A stretch of 64,000 bases of DNA from Opitutaceae bacterium (GCA_030693515.1 JAUYAK010000113.1:1-64000); one strand, 5' to 3'; positions 9,592-17,422 are shown, numbered from the stretch's first letter. Program-made: numbers and translations. The notes: generated by a model not told the origin, from the sequence alone.

Positions 9592-9664
9592 AACGCGATC
9601 GGGGCATTAGGCCGCGGGGCTTGTGGTCCCTTGGTCTTTTGGTCCTTAGTCCCTTGGTCCTTTT
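9552..9664. repeat. Inverted short-tandem-repeat element (ggtccctt / ggtctttt type)
   Basis: The right arm is a run of 8-nt imperfect units (ggtccctt, ggtctttt, ggtcctta, then gtcccttggtcc). The left arm is the same kind of run in reverse complement (gaccaaaa, gaccagag, accaaggg, accaaaag). About 40 bases separate the arms, so the RNA could fold into a long imperfect stem. The left arm overlaps the end of the methyltransferase CDS, and the right arm ends about 4 bases before the next ATG at 9668. A second copy lies inside the CDS at 36245-37246. Confidence 0.85.
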
Positions 9665-9667
9665 CCG

Positions 9668-11857
9668 ATGATCCACTTTGCCGTCGCCTTCGCGCTGCTG
9701 CTGCACGTGGCGCTGTGGGGCGCGGGCGCGGCGCTGCTGGCGATGCCGCGGCCCTGGCGGCGGCTGTGGCCGGTGCTGATCGTGCCGTGCGGGCTGGCAC
9801 TGCAATCGGCCGTCGTGTGGGCCGGCGCCCACGCGGGGCTGCGCGGCACCGACGCCTACGCGTGGGCCAGCGCGGCGCTGCCGGTGATGCTGCTCGCGCT
9901 AGCCCTGCGCCGGCACGGCGCGCGGCGGGCGTGGACGGACCTCAGCCGCTTCGGGGTCGTGTGGGCGATCATGGCGGGCGCCCTCGTGCTGCTCACGCTG
10001 CCCTTTGCGATCGCGTCGCGCGGCCTCACGACGATTTCGCTCGGGAGCTGCGATGCGGCGGACTACGCGGCCGGGGCGCGCGTGCTGATGGAATTTGCCC
10101 GCGCGGATCGCGAGGGCTTCCTCGGCCTGACGGAGGTGGTCCGTGTCCACTCGGTGGACAACTTCTTCGACTACTGGATCCGGTTGAACCACTTCACGCC
10201 CGCGGCGCTGCTGGCGCTCAACGGCACGATCCTCGGTTGCGCGCCCCATGAGATCGTCTCGCTGCTGACGGCGGTGCTGCTCGCCGGCGCGGTGCCGGTG
10301 GCGTTTTGGGCGGCGCGCGCCGTGGTGGGCCACGATGATGTCGGCAGCCTCGTCCTAGCAGGACTCTTCGGGCTCAGCCCGATCCTCTGGTATGCGGTGG
10401 CGCACGTGGCGCCGGGGCAGTTGCTCGCGGCGCAGGCGGTCACGGTGCTCACGTGGGCGGGCGTCGCGCTCTGGCGCGGACGGCTCACGGTGCGGCGGGC
10501 GGTGCAATTCGCGCCGGTGCTCGCGGTGGGCTACTGGCTCGTGCTCGGCAGCTATAATTTTTTCCTACTCGTGTGCCTGGTGCCGGCCGTGGCCTACGCG
10601 GGCGGACTCGCGCTGTGGCGGCGCGCGTGGGGCCGGCTGGCCGGCTGGGCGCTGGCGATGATCGGGCCGCTTTGCGTCGCCGGGGTCTTCGCCTACGAGC
10701 GCGTGGCCGGGCTGGCGGAGCGCTTCTCGCTGCTGCGCGAGTATGATTTCGGCTGGCGCGTGCCGGCGTTGACCGCGGAGGGCTGGCTCGGCCTCGTGCA
10801 GGGCGGCGATCTCGCGGCGTGGGATTTTCTGGGACTGCGCTGGGTGCTGACGACGGTGATCGTGGGCCTGGTGGCGTGGGGGCTCGTGCGGGCGTGGGCG
10901 GCGCGCCCGCGCGTGGTGTGGACGGTGCTGGCGCTCACCGTGCCGGTGCTGGCGGCGTATTTGTGGCTGCAGGTGCGGGGCGCCGAGCGCGGCACCAACG
11001 CCAGCTACGACGCCTACAAACTCTTCGCGGTCTTCTTCCCGCTGCTGCTGCCGGCGCTGTGCCGGTGGATCGCGCTGCGGCGGAGCGGACGGCTCCTCGA
11101 GTGGCCGCTCGTCGTCGGCGCGGTCGCGGTCATCGGCGCGGGCAACCTGATCGCGTGCGGCATGTTCGTCTGGCAGCTGGCGCGTCCGCCGCTGCGCGTG
11201 GACAGCCCGCTGCGCGCGCTGCAAAAAATCGAGGCGATGCCCGACGTGAAGTCGGTAAACATGATCTTCGCCGAGTCCGACATGTGGTCGCGGCTGTGGG
11301 CGAACGCGTTTCTGCTGCGCAAGGAGCAGTTCTTCCTGACCCACACCTACGAAGGCCGGCGCAACACGCCACTGCGCGGGGACTGGGACCTCGAGGCGGG
11401 ATTGCTGGCGCTGCACTCAGCCGGCGGCGCGCGACGGGAAATTGCCCCGCGCTTCGCACTGGTGGACACGCGCACCGTGACGTTCGTGCGGGTGCAGCCC
11501 GGCACAGGCTGGCACGCCTTGGAGCGCGACGAATCCGGTGGGGCGTGGCAGTGGACCATGGGTGATGCGACGCTGCTCGTCGACAACCCGCAGGCGCATG
11601 CGCTTACGCTCACGTGCACACTCGACGGATGGAACCCCGCGCCGGGTGGTTTGACGCTGGGCCGCGAGGGCGAGGCGGCGCGGCCCGCGGTCAGGCTCGG
11701 CCGCGAACGGGAAAAAATCACGCTGCCTCCCGTCGTCGTGCCACCGGGCCGCTCGACGCTCGTGCTGCACAGCGACGCTCCGCTGACGACCGTCGCCGGT
11801 GATCCGAGGAAGTTCGGCGTGGCGGTCTTCCGGTTGCACGTCGAGGCAGCGCGATAA
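9668..11857 (+). CDS. Large polytopic membrane protein with C-terminal beta domain
   Basis: This 729-residue protein has about twelve hydrophobic segments over residues 1-490, an early loop with GSCDAADYAAGARVLMEFAR, and a soluble C-terminal part. That part ends in a domain with GTGWHALERDESGGAWQW and later VPPGRSTLVLHSDAPL...DPRKF. The same ending pattern is found on the 2254 product, which points to a shared ligand-binding or catalytic accessory domain. The ATG at 9668 follows the inverted repeat by a few bases. It is probably co-transcribed with the methyltransferase before it and the epimerase after it. A GT-C role is inferred, not shown. Confidence 0.88.
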   Translation: MIHFAVAFALLLHVALWGAGAALLAMPRPWRRLWPVLIVPCGLALQSAVVWAGAHAGLRGTDAYAWASAALPVMLLALALRRHGARRAWTDLSRFGVVWAIMAGALVLLTLPFAIASRGLTTISLGSCDAADYAAGARVLMEFARADREGFLGLTEVVRVHSVDNFFDYWIRLNHFTPAALLALNGTILGCAPHEIVSLLTAVLLAGAVPVAFWAARAVVGHDDVGSLVLAGLFGLSPILWYAVAHVAPGQLLAAQAVTVLTWAGVALWRGRLTVRRAVQFAPVLAVGYWLVLGSYNFFLLVCLVPAVAYAGGLALWRRAWGRLAGWALAMIGPLCVAGVFAYERVAGLAERFSLLREYDFGWRVPALTAEGWLGLVQGGDLAAWDFLGLRWVLTTVIVGLVAWGLVRAWAARPRVVWTVLALTVPVLAAYLWLQVRGAERGTNASYDAYKLFAVFFPLLLPALCRWIALRRSGRLLEWPLVVGAVAVIGAGNLIACGMFVWQLARPPLRVDSPLRALQKIEAMPDVKSVNMIFAESDMWSRLWANAFLLRKEQFFLTHTYEGRRNTPLRGDWDLEAGLLALHSAGGARREIAPRFALVDTRTVTFVRVQPGTGWHALERDESGGAWQWTMGDATLLVDNPQAHALTLTCTLDGWNPAPGGLTLGREGEAARPAVRLGREREKITLPPVVVPPGRSTLVLHSDAPLTTVAGDPRKFGVAVFRLHVEAAR

Positions 11858-11904
11858 TTTTTCAGGTTGGCGCACGGCGACGGCGGCGTGTTTGCTCCGT
11901 GACC

Positions 11905-12906
11905 ATGCCCAAGCCGATCAACCTGCGCCGCGTTTTCTCGGGGAAAAACGTGCTCGTGACCGGCGGGCTGGGCTTCATCGGCTCCAACCTCGTGCGTGAG
12001 CTGGTCGCGCTCGGCGCGCGCGTCTCCGTGGTGGACAGCCTCGTGCCGGAATACGGCGGCAACCGCCGCAATCTCGCCGGTCTCGCCGCCAAGGTGAAGC
12101 TCCACATCGCCGACGTGCGCGACTGGCCGCGCCTGCCGAGCCTCGTGCGCGGGCAGCATTTTCTCTTCAACCTCGCCGGCCAGACGAGCCACATGGACTC
12201 GATGACGGACCCGATCACGGACCTCGATATCAACGGCCGCGCGCAGCTCGCGATCCTCGAGGCCTGCCGCCTGCACAATCCCGCGATCCGGATCGTCTTT
12301 GCGAGCACGCGGCAAATCTACGGCAAGCCCGACTACTTGCCCGTGGACGAAAAGCACCCGCTGCGCCCGGTCGATGTGAACGGCATCAACAAGATCGCGG
12401 GCGAGTCGTTTCACCTGCTCTACTCCCGCGTGCACGGCATCGCGGCGACGGCGCTGCGCCTGACCAACACCATCGGCCCGCGCATGAGGATCAAGGATGC
12501 ACGGCAGACGTTTGTCGGGGTCTGGATCCGACGTCTGCTCGAAGGCCAGCTAATCGAGGTATGGGGCGGGGAGCAGCTCCGCGACTTCACCTATGTGGAC
12601 GATGCGGTGCAGGCGTTTCTTCTCGCGGCCGCGCGGCCCGAGGCGGTGGGCGAGGTCTTCAACCTCGGCGGTCCGCCGCCGATCTCGCTCAATAAACTGG
12701 CCGAGATGCTCGTCGCTTTGAATGGCGGCGGGCAGTTCACGGTGCGCGCCTTTCCCGGCGACCGGAAGAAGATCGACATCGGCGACTACTACGCGGACGA
12801 CCGGCTGATCGCGCGCAAACTCGGCTGGAAACCGCGGACTGATCTGCGCACGGCGCTGGCGCGGACGCTGGAGTATTATCGCGCGGAGCGGCGGCATTAC
12901 GTCTGA
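11905..12906 (+). CDS. NAD-dependent epimerase/dehydratase-like SDR lacking the usual active-site Tyr
   Basis: The 333-residue extended SDR has a clear nucleotide-binding loop ([16 protein letters not shown], residues about 14-29) and a typical C-terminal part (FTYVDDAVQAFLLAA; EVFNLGGPPPISL). Where most family members have YGxxK, this one reads NGINK (in VDVNGINKIAGES), so the catalytic Tyr position is Asn while the Lys is kept. It may be a subfamily with altered chemistry, or a non-epimerising member. It probably acts on a nucleotide sugar for this locus. The ATG at 11905 was chosen; a GTG two codons earlier is also possible. Confidence 0.9.
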   Translation: MPKPINLRRVFSGKNVLVTGGLGFIGSNLVRELVALGARVSVVDSLVPEYGGNRRNLAGLAAKVKLHIADVRDWPRLPSLVRGQHFLFNLAGQTSHMDSMTDPITDLDINGRAQLAILEACRLHNPAIRIVFASTRQIYGKPDYLPVDEKHPLRPVDVNGINKIAGESFHLLYSRVHGIAATALRLTNTIGPRMRIKDARQTFVGVWIRRLLEGQLIEVWGGEQLRDFTYVDDAVQAFLLAAARPEAVGEVFNLGGPPPISLNKLAEMLVALNGGGQFTVRAFPGDRKKIDIGDYYADDRLIARKLGWKPRTDLRTALARTLEYYRAERRHYV

Positions 12907-12936
12907 GCGGGCTTCCAAACCGGTGGATAGTTTTAG

Positions 12937-12975
12937 TTGGCGGAACTTTATCCGCGTTATCAGCGTAATTGGCGG
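12937..12975. repeat. Degenerate short tandem repeat between genes
   Basis: The 77-base gap between the epimerase and the next glycosyltransferase holds three related units in a row, ttatccgcg, ttatcagcg and taattggcgg. It resembles a single arm of the short-unit repeats found elsewhere in the window, but no inverted partner is seen here. Confidence 0.45.
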
Positions 12976-12983
12976 TCCACTCC

Positions 12984-13919
12984 ATGCCCCAATTTGCCCT
13001 CAGTTTCGTCATCCCACTTTACCATAGTGCCGAGTCGATCGGCGCGGTGGTGCGCGAGATCGAGGGCCTGACGATCCCCGGCGGCCATGAGATCGTGCTG
13101 GTGCATGATGGCAGCGGCGAGCCGACGAGCCGGGCGGCGCGTGAGCTGGTGCGCACCGCGCGGATTCCGATCACACTGGTCGAGCATGCGCGCAACTACG
13201 GCGAGCACAACGCGGTGCTCACCGGCTGGCGCCGGGCGCGCGGAGCGCACATCGTGAATCTCGACGACGACGGCCAGAATCCGCCGGCCGAGGCGGTGCG
13301 CCTCTGGCAGCACGCGGTGGCGGAGGGGCTCGACGTGGTGTTTGGCCATTACGACGAGAAGAAGCACTCGGCGTGGCGAAATTTTGGGAGCTGGTTCACC
13401 AACCGGATGACCGACTGGGCGCTCGACAAGCCCGCGGGCTTCTACCTCTCAAGCTTCCGGTGCGTGAGCGCGTTTGTGGCGCAGCAGGTCGTGGGCTATG
13501 CCGGACCCTATCCCTACATCGACGGCCTGCTGCTGCAGGTCACGCAGCGCATTGGCTCGATCGCGGTGCGGCACGAGGCGCGGGCCGCGGGGGCGAGCAC
13601 CTACACGCTGCGCCGGCTCGTGCGGCTGTGGCTGAGCGCGTGGATCAATTTCTCGGTGCTGCCGCTGCGGGCGGCGACGATGCTCGGTCTTGCCATCGCG
13701 GTAGTGGGGGTGGGCGCGCTGGGCTTGGTCGCCTGGCTCTGGTGGCACGATACCGGACCTGCGACCGGCTGGGGTTGGATTATGGCCGGGCTGTTGATTT
13801 TCTCCGGCACGCAACTGGTGATGCTCGGACTGATCGGCGAATACATCGGACGGATGTTTCTCGCCGTGAACCAGCGGCCGCAGTCCGTGGTGCGCGAGGA
13901 GATCCGCAGCGAGAAGTAG
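12984..13919 (+). CDS. GtrB/ArnC-type GT2 glycosyltransferase with two C-terminal membrane segments
   Basis: The 311-residue product has a GT2 (GT-A) domain with the opening FVIPLYHSAESIGAVV, the central NLDDDGQNPP (DxD-like) near residue 90, and two hydrophobic segments at about residues 230-255 and 262-285. This layout is that of polyprenyl-phosphate glycosyltransferases (GtrB, ArnC, DPM1-like), which load a sugar onto undecaprenyl phosphate at the inner face of the membrane. Its natural partner would be a GtrA flippase; one is encoded at 60543. The ATG at 12984 is preferred over the track's TTG. The TAG stop is the beginning of the REP pair at 13916-13990. Confidence 0.92.
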   Translation: MPQFALSFVIPLYHSAESIGAVVREIEGLTIPGGHEIVLVHDGSGEPTSRAARELVRTARIPITLVEHARNYGEHNAVLTGWRRARGAHIVNLDDDGQNPPAEAVRLWQHAVAEGLDVVFGHYDEKKHSAWRNFGSWFTNRMTDWALDKPAGFYLSSFRCVSAFVAQQVVGYAGPYPYIDGLLLQVTQRIGSIAVRHEARAAGASTYTLRRLVRLWLSAWINFSVLPLRAATMLGLAIAVVGVGALGLVAWLWWHDTGPATGWGWIMAGLLIFSGTQLVMLGLIGEYIGRMFLAVNQRPQSVVREEIRSEK

Positions 13920-13990
13920 GGCGGGCCTGTGACCCGCCTTTTCACGCGTTGAGTATTCGCTCCGAGGGCGGGTCACAGACCCGCCCTACT
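13916..13990. repeat. Inverted REP pair (GGCGGGTC type)
   Basis: Two short imperfect hairpins (gggcgggcctgtgacccgcc and gggcgggtcacagacccgcc) stand in inverted order around a 25-base spacer, with gtagg and cctac at the outer edges. The pair fills the gap between convergent genes. Its left edge contains the TAG stop of the 12984 gene and its right copy contains the TGA stop of the 13973 gene. A second pair of the same family lies at 54148-54221. This is the arrangement of REPIN-type elements. Confidence 0.85.
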
Positions 13991-14968
13991 GGCTGGCCCG
14001 AGCGTCCGCTCCCAGTGAGCGAATTCTCGCGCCAGGCCGGCCTCGACGGCGGCGATGGCGTCAGGTGGCGGCACGACGCGGACTCGGGTGAGAAACGCAA
14101 GGGCCCAGACGGCGCGCCGCCAGTCGGCGGCAGGGGGCTCGGGCAGGAGCGAGGCGAGGTAGTCGCGGCACCAAGTGCGAAAACCGTCGTCGGCGGCGGC
14201 GACAAGTTCGCGCCGCCAACGGCGGGCGAGGCGGAAAGAATTATGTTCGTCGCGCGCCTTGCGGCCGGGTGACGCACTCACGTGGTGGCGGACGACGCTG
14301 CGCACCGCGACGGCATTGATGCGGCCGGCCGCGGCGGCGCGGAAGCACAGGTCGATATCTTCGCCGCTGTTGAGGTAGCCCTCGTCGAAGCCGCCGAGGT
14401 GCCACCACAGCGCGCGCGAGACGAGCACGCACGCGCCGGTGACGGCGGGCGCGCGGCGCACGGGCCGGAGCAGGCGGGAAACGAAGCCGGGGCGTGCGCG
14501 GGCGTGAACGGGCTTGCCGCAGATATTCACCACCAGGCCGGTGTGATCTACGGCGCCCGTTTTGGCGTCGAGCTGGATGTTGCCGATGAGCCCGGCGCGT
14601 TCGCCCAGGGTGCGGTGGGCGGCGAGCATGCGTTCCAGCCAGCGGGGCAGGAGGATCAGATCGTTGTTGAGCAGGGCGAGGATTTCGCCGCGCGCCTCGG
14701 CCGCGCCGCGGTTGTTGGCGGCGGCGTAGCCGAGGTTGCGATCGTTGAGCACGACGCGGATGGCCGGATCATGGGCGAGGGTGGCGAGCCACGCGCGGGT
14801 GCCATCGGTGCTCCCGTCATCCACGAAGATGATCTCGTGCGTGAGGCCGGCGGGCAGGGTGGCGCGCAGGCTGGCGAGCATCGCCTGCGTCAGGGGCAGG
14901 CAGTTGAAGAGGGGAATGATGAAGCTGATCCGCACGGTCTGGGCGTCCCTTGCTAGACCGTTTGTCAT
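13973..14968 (-). CDS. GT2 glycosyltransferase, rhamnosyltransferase-like
   Basis: This 331-residue protein has a GT-A domain opening ISFIIPLFNCLPLTQAML, then IIFVDDGSTDGT, the LALLNNDLILLPRWLE region and the ED motif in NSGEDIDLCFRAA. It resembles WbbL-like transferases. It lies directly downstream of rfbA, so dTDP-rhamnose is a reasonable donor, but this rests on context. The ATG at 14968 lies inside the left arm of the CATTCTGAGCGAAGC repeat; a GTG at 14935, just before the first beta strand, is an alternative start. The last residues SRAGL and the stop codon come from the REP pair. Confidence 0.9.
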   Translation of the reverse strand: MTNGLARDAQTVRISFIIPLFNCLPLTQAMLASLRATLPAGLTHEIIFVDDGSTDGTRAWLATLAHDPAIRVVLNDRNLGYAAANNRGAAEARGEILALLNNDLILLPRWLERMLAAHRTLGERAGLIGNIQLDAKTGAVDHTGLVVNICGKPVHARARPGFVSRLLRPVRRAPAVTGACVLVSRALWWHLGGFDEGYLNSGEDIDLCFRAAAAGRINAVAVRSVVRHHVSASPGRKARDEHNSFRLARRWRRELVAAADDGFRTWCRDYLASLLPEPPAADWRRAVWALAFLTRVRVVPPPDAIAAVEAGLAREFAHWERTLGPASRAGL

Positions 14969-15059
14969 TCTGAGCGAAGCGAAGAATCCACCAGGAGAAA
15001 CGAGGCCGGATGGAGGAGGCGAGGATCCAAGTGGATTCTTCGCTTCGCGCAGAATGAAA
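14964..15059. repeat. Inverted repeat of CATTCTGAGCGAAGC type
   Basis: The left arm cattctgagcgaagcgaag continues to aatcca. The right arm is its near-perfect reverse complement (ggattcttcgcttcgcgcag then aatg), with a spacer of about 41 bases. Nearly identical arm sequences are, to my knowledge, dispersed in many unrelated bacterial genomes. It fills the space between the rfbA stop and the downstream glycosyltransferase and carries that gene's annotated ATG. It could form a stable stem in the operon mRNA. Confidence 0.85.
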
Positions 15060-15061
15060 AA

Positions 15062-15967
15062 TCAGGGTTTTTCTTCGGCGATGCGCTTGAGGTAGGCGCC
15101 GTAGGAGGACTTGCCGAGCTTGGCGATGTTGGCCTCGAGGCCCGCGCGATCGATCCAGCCTTTGCGGAAGGCGATTTCCTCGAGGCAGGCGATTTTCAGG
15201 CCCTGGCGGTTCTCGATGACGGAGACAAACTGGCCGGCCTCGAGGAGCGAGTCATGCGTGCCGGTGTCGAGCCAAGCGGTGCCGCGGCCGAGCAGCTCGA
15301 CGTGGAGGTTGCCGGTTTCGAGGTAGAGCCGGTTGAGATCGGTGATTTCGAGTTCGCCGCGCTTGGAGGGCTTGAGGGTGCGCGAGCGGCGGACGACATC
15401 GGCGTCGTAGAAATAGATGCCGGGGATGGCGTAGTTGGACTTGGGCTGGGCGGGTTTTTCCTCGAGCGACAACACGCGTCCGTCCGACGCGAACTCCACG
15501 ACGCCGTAGCTTTTGGGATCGGCGACGTGGTAGCCGAAAATCGTCGCGCCCGAGGTGCGCTCACCGGCGCGTTCGAGGGAGCGCACGAAGTCGTGCCCGT
15601 AGAAAAGATTGTCACCGAGGACGAGGGCGGCGGGCTCGTCCTTGAGGAAACCGATGTCGCCGGCGATGTGGAAAGCCTGCGCAAGGCCGTCGGGGCTGGG
15701 TTGCTCGGCATAGGAGAGCTTGAGGCCGAGGTTGGCACCGTCGCCGAGGAGTTTCTTGAAGAGCGGCAGATCAGTGGGCGTGGAGATGACGAGGATCTCG
15801 CGGATGCCAGCGAGCATCAGGACCGACAGCGGGTAGTAGACCATCGGTTTGTCGTAAACCGGCATGAGCTGCTTGCTCACCGCGATCGTCAGGGGAAAGA
15901 GGCGCGTGCCGGATCCCCCCGCCAGAATAATACCGCGGCGGTGAGCAGGTGATGGGTGATGGGTCAT
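15062..15967 (-). CDS. rfbA: Glucose-1-phosphate thymidylyltransferase
   Basis: The 301-residue product matches RmlA/RfbA in length and motifs: GIILAGGSGTRLFPLT (nucleotide-binding loop), KQLMPVYDKPMVYYPLS, VLGDNLFYGHD and GTAWLDTGTHDSLLEA. It makes dTDP-glucose from glucose-1-phosphate and dTTP, the first step to dTDP-L-rhamnose, in the cytoplasm. The ATG at 15967 overlaps the stop of the four-helix-bundle gene (ATGA). The first residues (MTHHPSP) are encoded by the heptad repeat arm, so this start may have been created or moved by the inserted element. An alternative is that translation initiates further upstream in the same frame. Confidence 0.95.
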   Translation of the reverse strand: MTHHPSPAHRRGIILAGGSGTRLFPLTIAVSKQLMPVYDKPMVYYPLSVLMLAGIREILVISTPTDLPLFKKLLGDGANLGLKLSYAEQPSPDGLAQAFHIAGDIGFLKDEPAALVLGDNLFYGHDFVRSLERAGERTSGATIFGYHVADPKSYGVVEFASDGRVLSLEEKPAQPKSNYAIPGIYFYDADVVRRSRTLKPSKRGELEITDLNRLYLETGNLHVELLGRGTAWLDTGTHDSLLEAGQFVSVIENRQGLKIACLEEIAFRKGWIDRAGLEANIAKLGKSSYGAYLKRIAEEKP

Positions 15968-15980
15968 GGGTGATGGGTGG
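15948..15980. repeat. Left heptad-repeat arm of four-helix-bundle element 1
   Basis: The arm consists of tandem 7-nt units (gggtgat, gggtcat, gggtgat, gggtgg). It contains the four-helix-bundle stop codon and the rfbA start codon. Its inverted partner is at 16328-16361 on the other side of the gene. Confidence 0.8.
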
Positions 15981-16335
15981 TTGAGCGGGCCTTGATGAGG
16001 GCACCGAGCATGCGGCCGACTTCGGCGCATTTTACTTCCAAGGAGGTGCAGGATTCCGCGCTGAGTGAACCTACTTCTCTGGCGATTTCGAGTTGGGTGC
16101 GGAGTTCGGCGAGTGAGCCTTTGGCGATGTAGAGAAAGCGAACCGAGTCCTTGTTGGTATCCCGCTCGTCGCCTTCGGCAATATTGGAAGGCACGCTGAC
16201 GGCGGCGCGGCGCATCTGGTCGCGCAATCCGAAGTCGCGGGCGATCTGACCGACTTCGGTCGATCGATACACGGCGACGGCCAGTTCCTTGGCCAACTGC
16301 CAGACGCGGAGTTCGCGGAAACCGTCTTTACCCAT
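15964..16335 (-). CDS. Four-helix-bundle protein of the 23S rRNA intervening-sequence-protein family
   Basis: The 123-residue protein carries the family signatures FRELRVWQLAKELAVAVY, RRAAVSVPSNIAEGDER and YIAKGSLAELRTQLEIA (the pfam05635/TIGR02436 type, known from rRNA intervening sequences and related to the Avd protein of diversity-generating retroelements). Its biochemical role in free-standing form is not established. It is inserted between rfbB and rfbA in the same direction, 20 bases after the rfbB stop, with its own stop overlapping the rfbA start. Heptad repeat arms flank it in inverted orientation. The ATG at 16335 is preferred; the track extension overlaps rfbB. Confidence 0.9.
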   Translation of the reverse strand: MGKDGFRELRVWQLAKELAVAVYRSTEVGQIARDFGLRDQMRRAAVSVPSNIAEGDERDTNKDSVRFLYIAKGSLAELRTQLEIAREVGSLSAESCTSLEVKCAEVGRMLGALIKARSTTHHP

Positions 16336-16361
16336 AACCCATGGCCTATGACCAATTACCC
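16328..16361. repeat. Right heptad-repeat arm of four-helix-bundle element 1
   Basis: Reading the minus strand, this arm is gggtaattggtcataggcca followed by tgggttatgggtaa: degenerate 7-nt units of the same kind as the left arm at 15948, in inverted orientation. It contains the rfbB TAA stop and the ATG of the four-helix-bundle gene. Confidence 0.7.
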
Positions 16362-17414
16362 CTCGGCCCGGCCGAGCCGCTGGAGCTTGTAGGAGCCGTC
16401 GAGGATCGACTGCCACCAAGGCTGATGGTCGAGATACCACTGGACCGTTTGGCGGAAGCCCGAGGTATGATCCTGCTTCGGGGTCCAGCCGAGTTCGCGT
16501 TTGATTTTGGTGGCGTCGATGGCGTAGCGGAGGTCGTGGCCGGGGCGGTCGGTGACGAAGGTGATTTGCTCGGCGTAGGATCGCTTGTCGTCGCGTGGGC
16601 GGAGTTCGTCGAGGAGCGCGCAGAGCAGGAGGACGAGATCGATGTTCCGGCGTTCGTTGTTGCCGCCGATGTTGTAGGTCTGGCCGAGCCGGCCCTGGGC
16701 GATGACGGTGTGGAGCGCCTCGGCGTGATCGACGACGTAGAGCCAGTCGCGGATGTTCTCGCCCTTGCCGTAAACCGGAATCGGATCGCCGCGCAGGGCC
16801 TTCAGGATGACGACGGGGATCAGTTTCTCGGGGAACTGGTAGGGGCCGTAGTTGTTGGAGCAGTTGGTGACGAGGATGGGGAGGCGGTAGGTGTCGGCCC
16901 AGGCGCGCGCGAGGTGATCGGAGGCGGCCTTGCTGGCGGAGTAAGGCGAATGCGGATCGTAGGGCGTTTCCTCGGTGAAGAGGCCGGTGTCGCCGAGGGA
17001 GCCGTAAACCTCGTCGGTCGAGACGTGGAGGAAACGGAAGCGGTCTTTGGCAGGGCCGGTAAGTTTCTCGAAGTGGGCGCGGGCGGCTTGGAGCAGCGTG
17101 AAGGTGCCGACGACGTTGGTCTGGATAAAGGCACCCGGCCCGTCGATCGAGCGATCAACGTGGCTCTCGGCGGCGAGGTGCATGACCCAGTCAGGCTGAA
17201 ACTCGGCGAAGAGTTTGCCCATCGCCGCGGCGTCGCAGATGTCGGCCTGCGCAAAACGGTAGCGGGGATTCTCCGCGAGGTCGTCGAGCGAGTGGCGGTT
17301 GCCGGCGTAGGTGAGGGCGTCGACGTTGAGCACCGTGTGGGCGGTGGTCGTGACGAGGAGGCGGACGAGATTGCTGCCGATGAAGCCGGCGCCGCCGGTG
17401 ACGAGGATGTTCAT
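16356..17414 (-). CDS. rfbB: dTDP-glucose 4,6-dehydratase
   Basis: The 352-residue extended SDR begins [20 protein letters not shown] and has [28 protein letters not shown] (catalytic Thr-Asp-Glu) and [12 protein letters not shown] (YxxxK), all diagnostic of RmlB. It converts dTDP-glucose to the 4-keto-6-deoxy sugar, the second step of dTDP-rhamnose synthesis. The ATG at 17414 lies 8 bases after the stop of the upstream RmlD-like gene, so the two form an operon. Its TAA stop lies in the repeat arm of the inserted four-helix-bundle element. The long N-terminal extension in the ORF track overlaps the preceding gene and is rejected. Confidence 0.96.
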   Translation of the reverse strand: MNILVTGGAGFIGSNLVRLLVTTTAHTVLNVDALTYAGNRHSLDDLAENPRYRFAQADICDAAAMGKLFAEFQPDWVMHLAAESHVDRSIDGPGAFIQTNVVGTFTLLQAARAHFEKLTGPAKDRFRFLHVSTDEVYGSLGDTGLFTEETPYDPHSPYSASKAASDHLARAWADTYRLPILVTNCSNNYGPYQFPEKLIPVVILKALRGDPIPVYGKGENIRDWLYVVDHAEALHTVIAQGRLGQTYNIGGNNERRNIDLVLLLCALLDELRPRDDKRSYAEQITFVTDRPGHDLRYAIDATKIKRELGWTPKQDHTSGFRQTVQWYLDHQPWWQSILDGSYKLQRLGRAEG

Positions 17415-17422
17415 GCGGAAAA

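Noticed and set aside
15964-16335. Four-helix-bundle gene as an rRNA intervening sequence
   Set aside because: There is no rRNA gene in the window. The gene lies between rfbB and rfbA.
15948-16361. Tandem repeats as a CRISPR array
   Set aside because: The units are 7-8 nt without spacers of constant length, and no cas gene is present.
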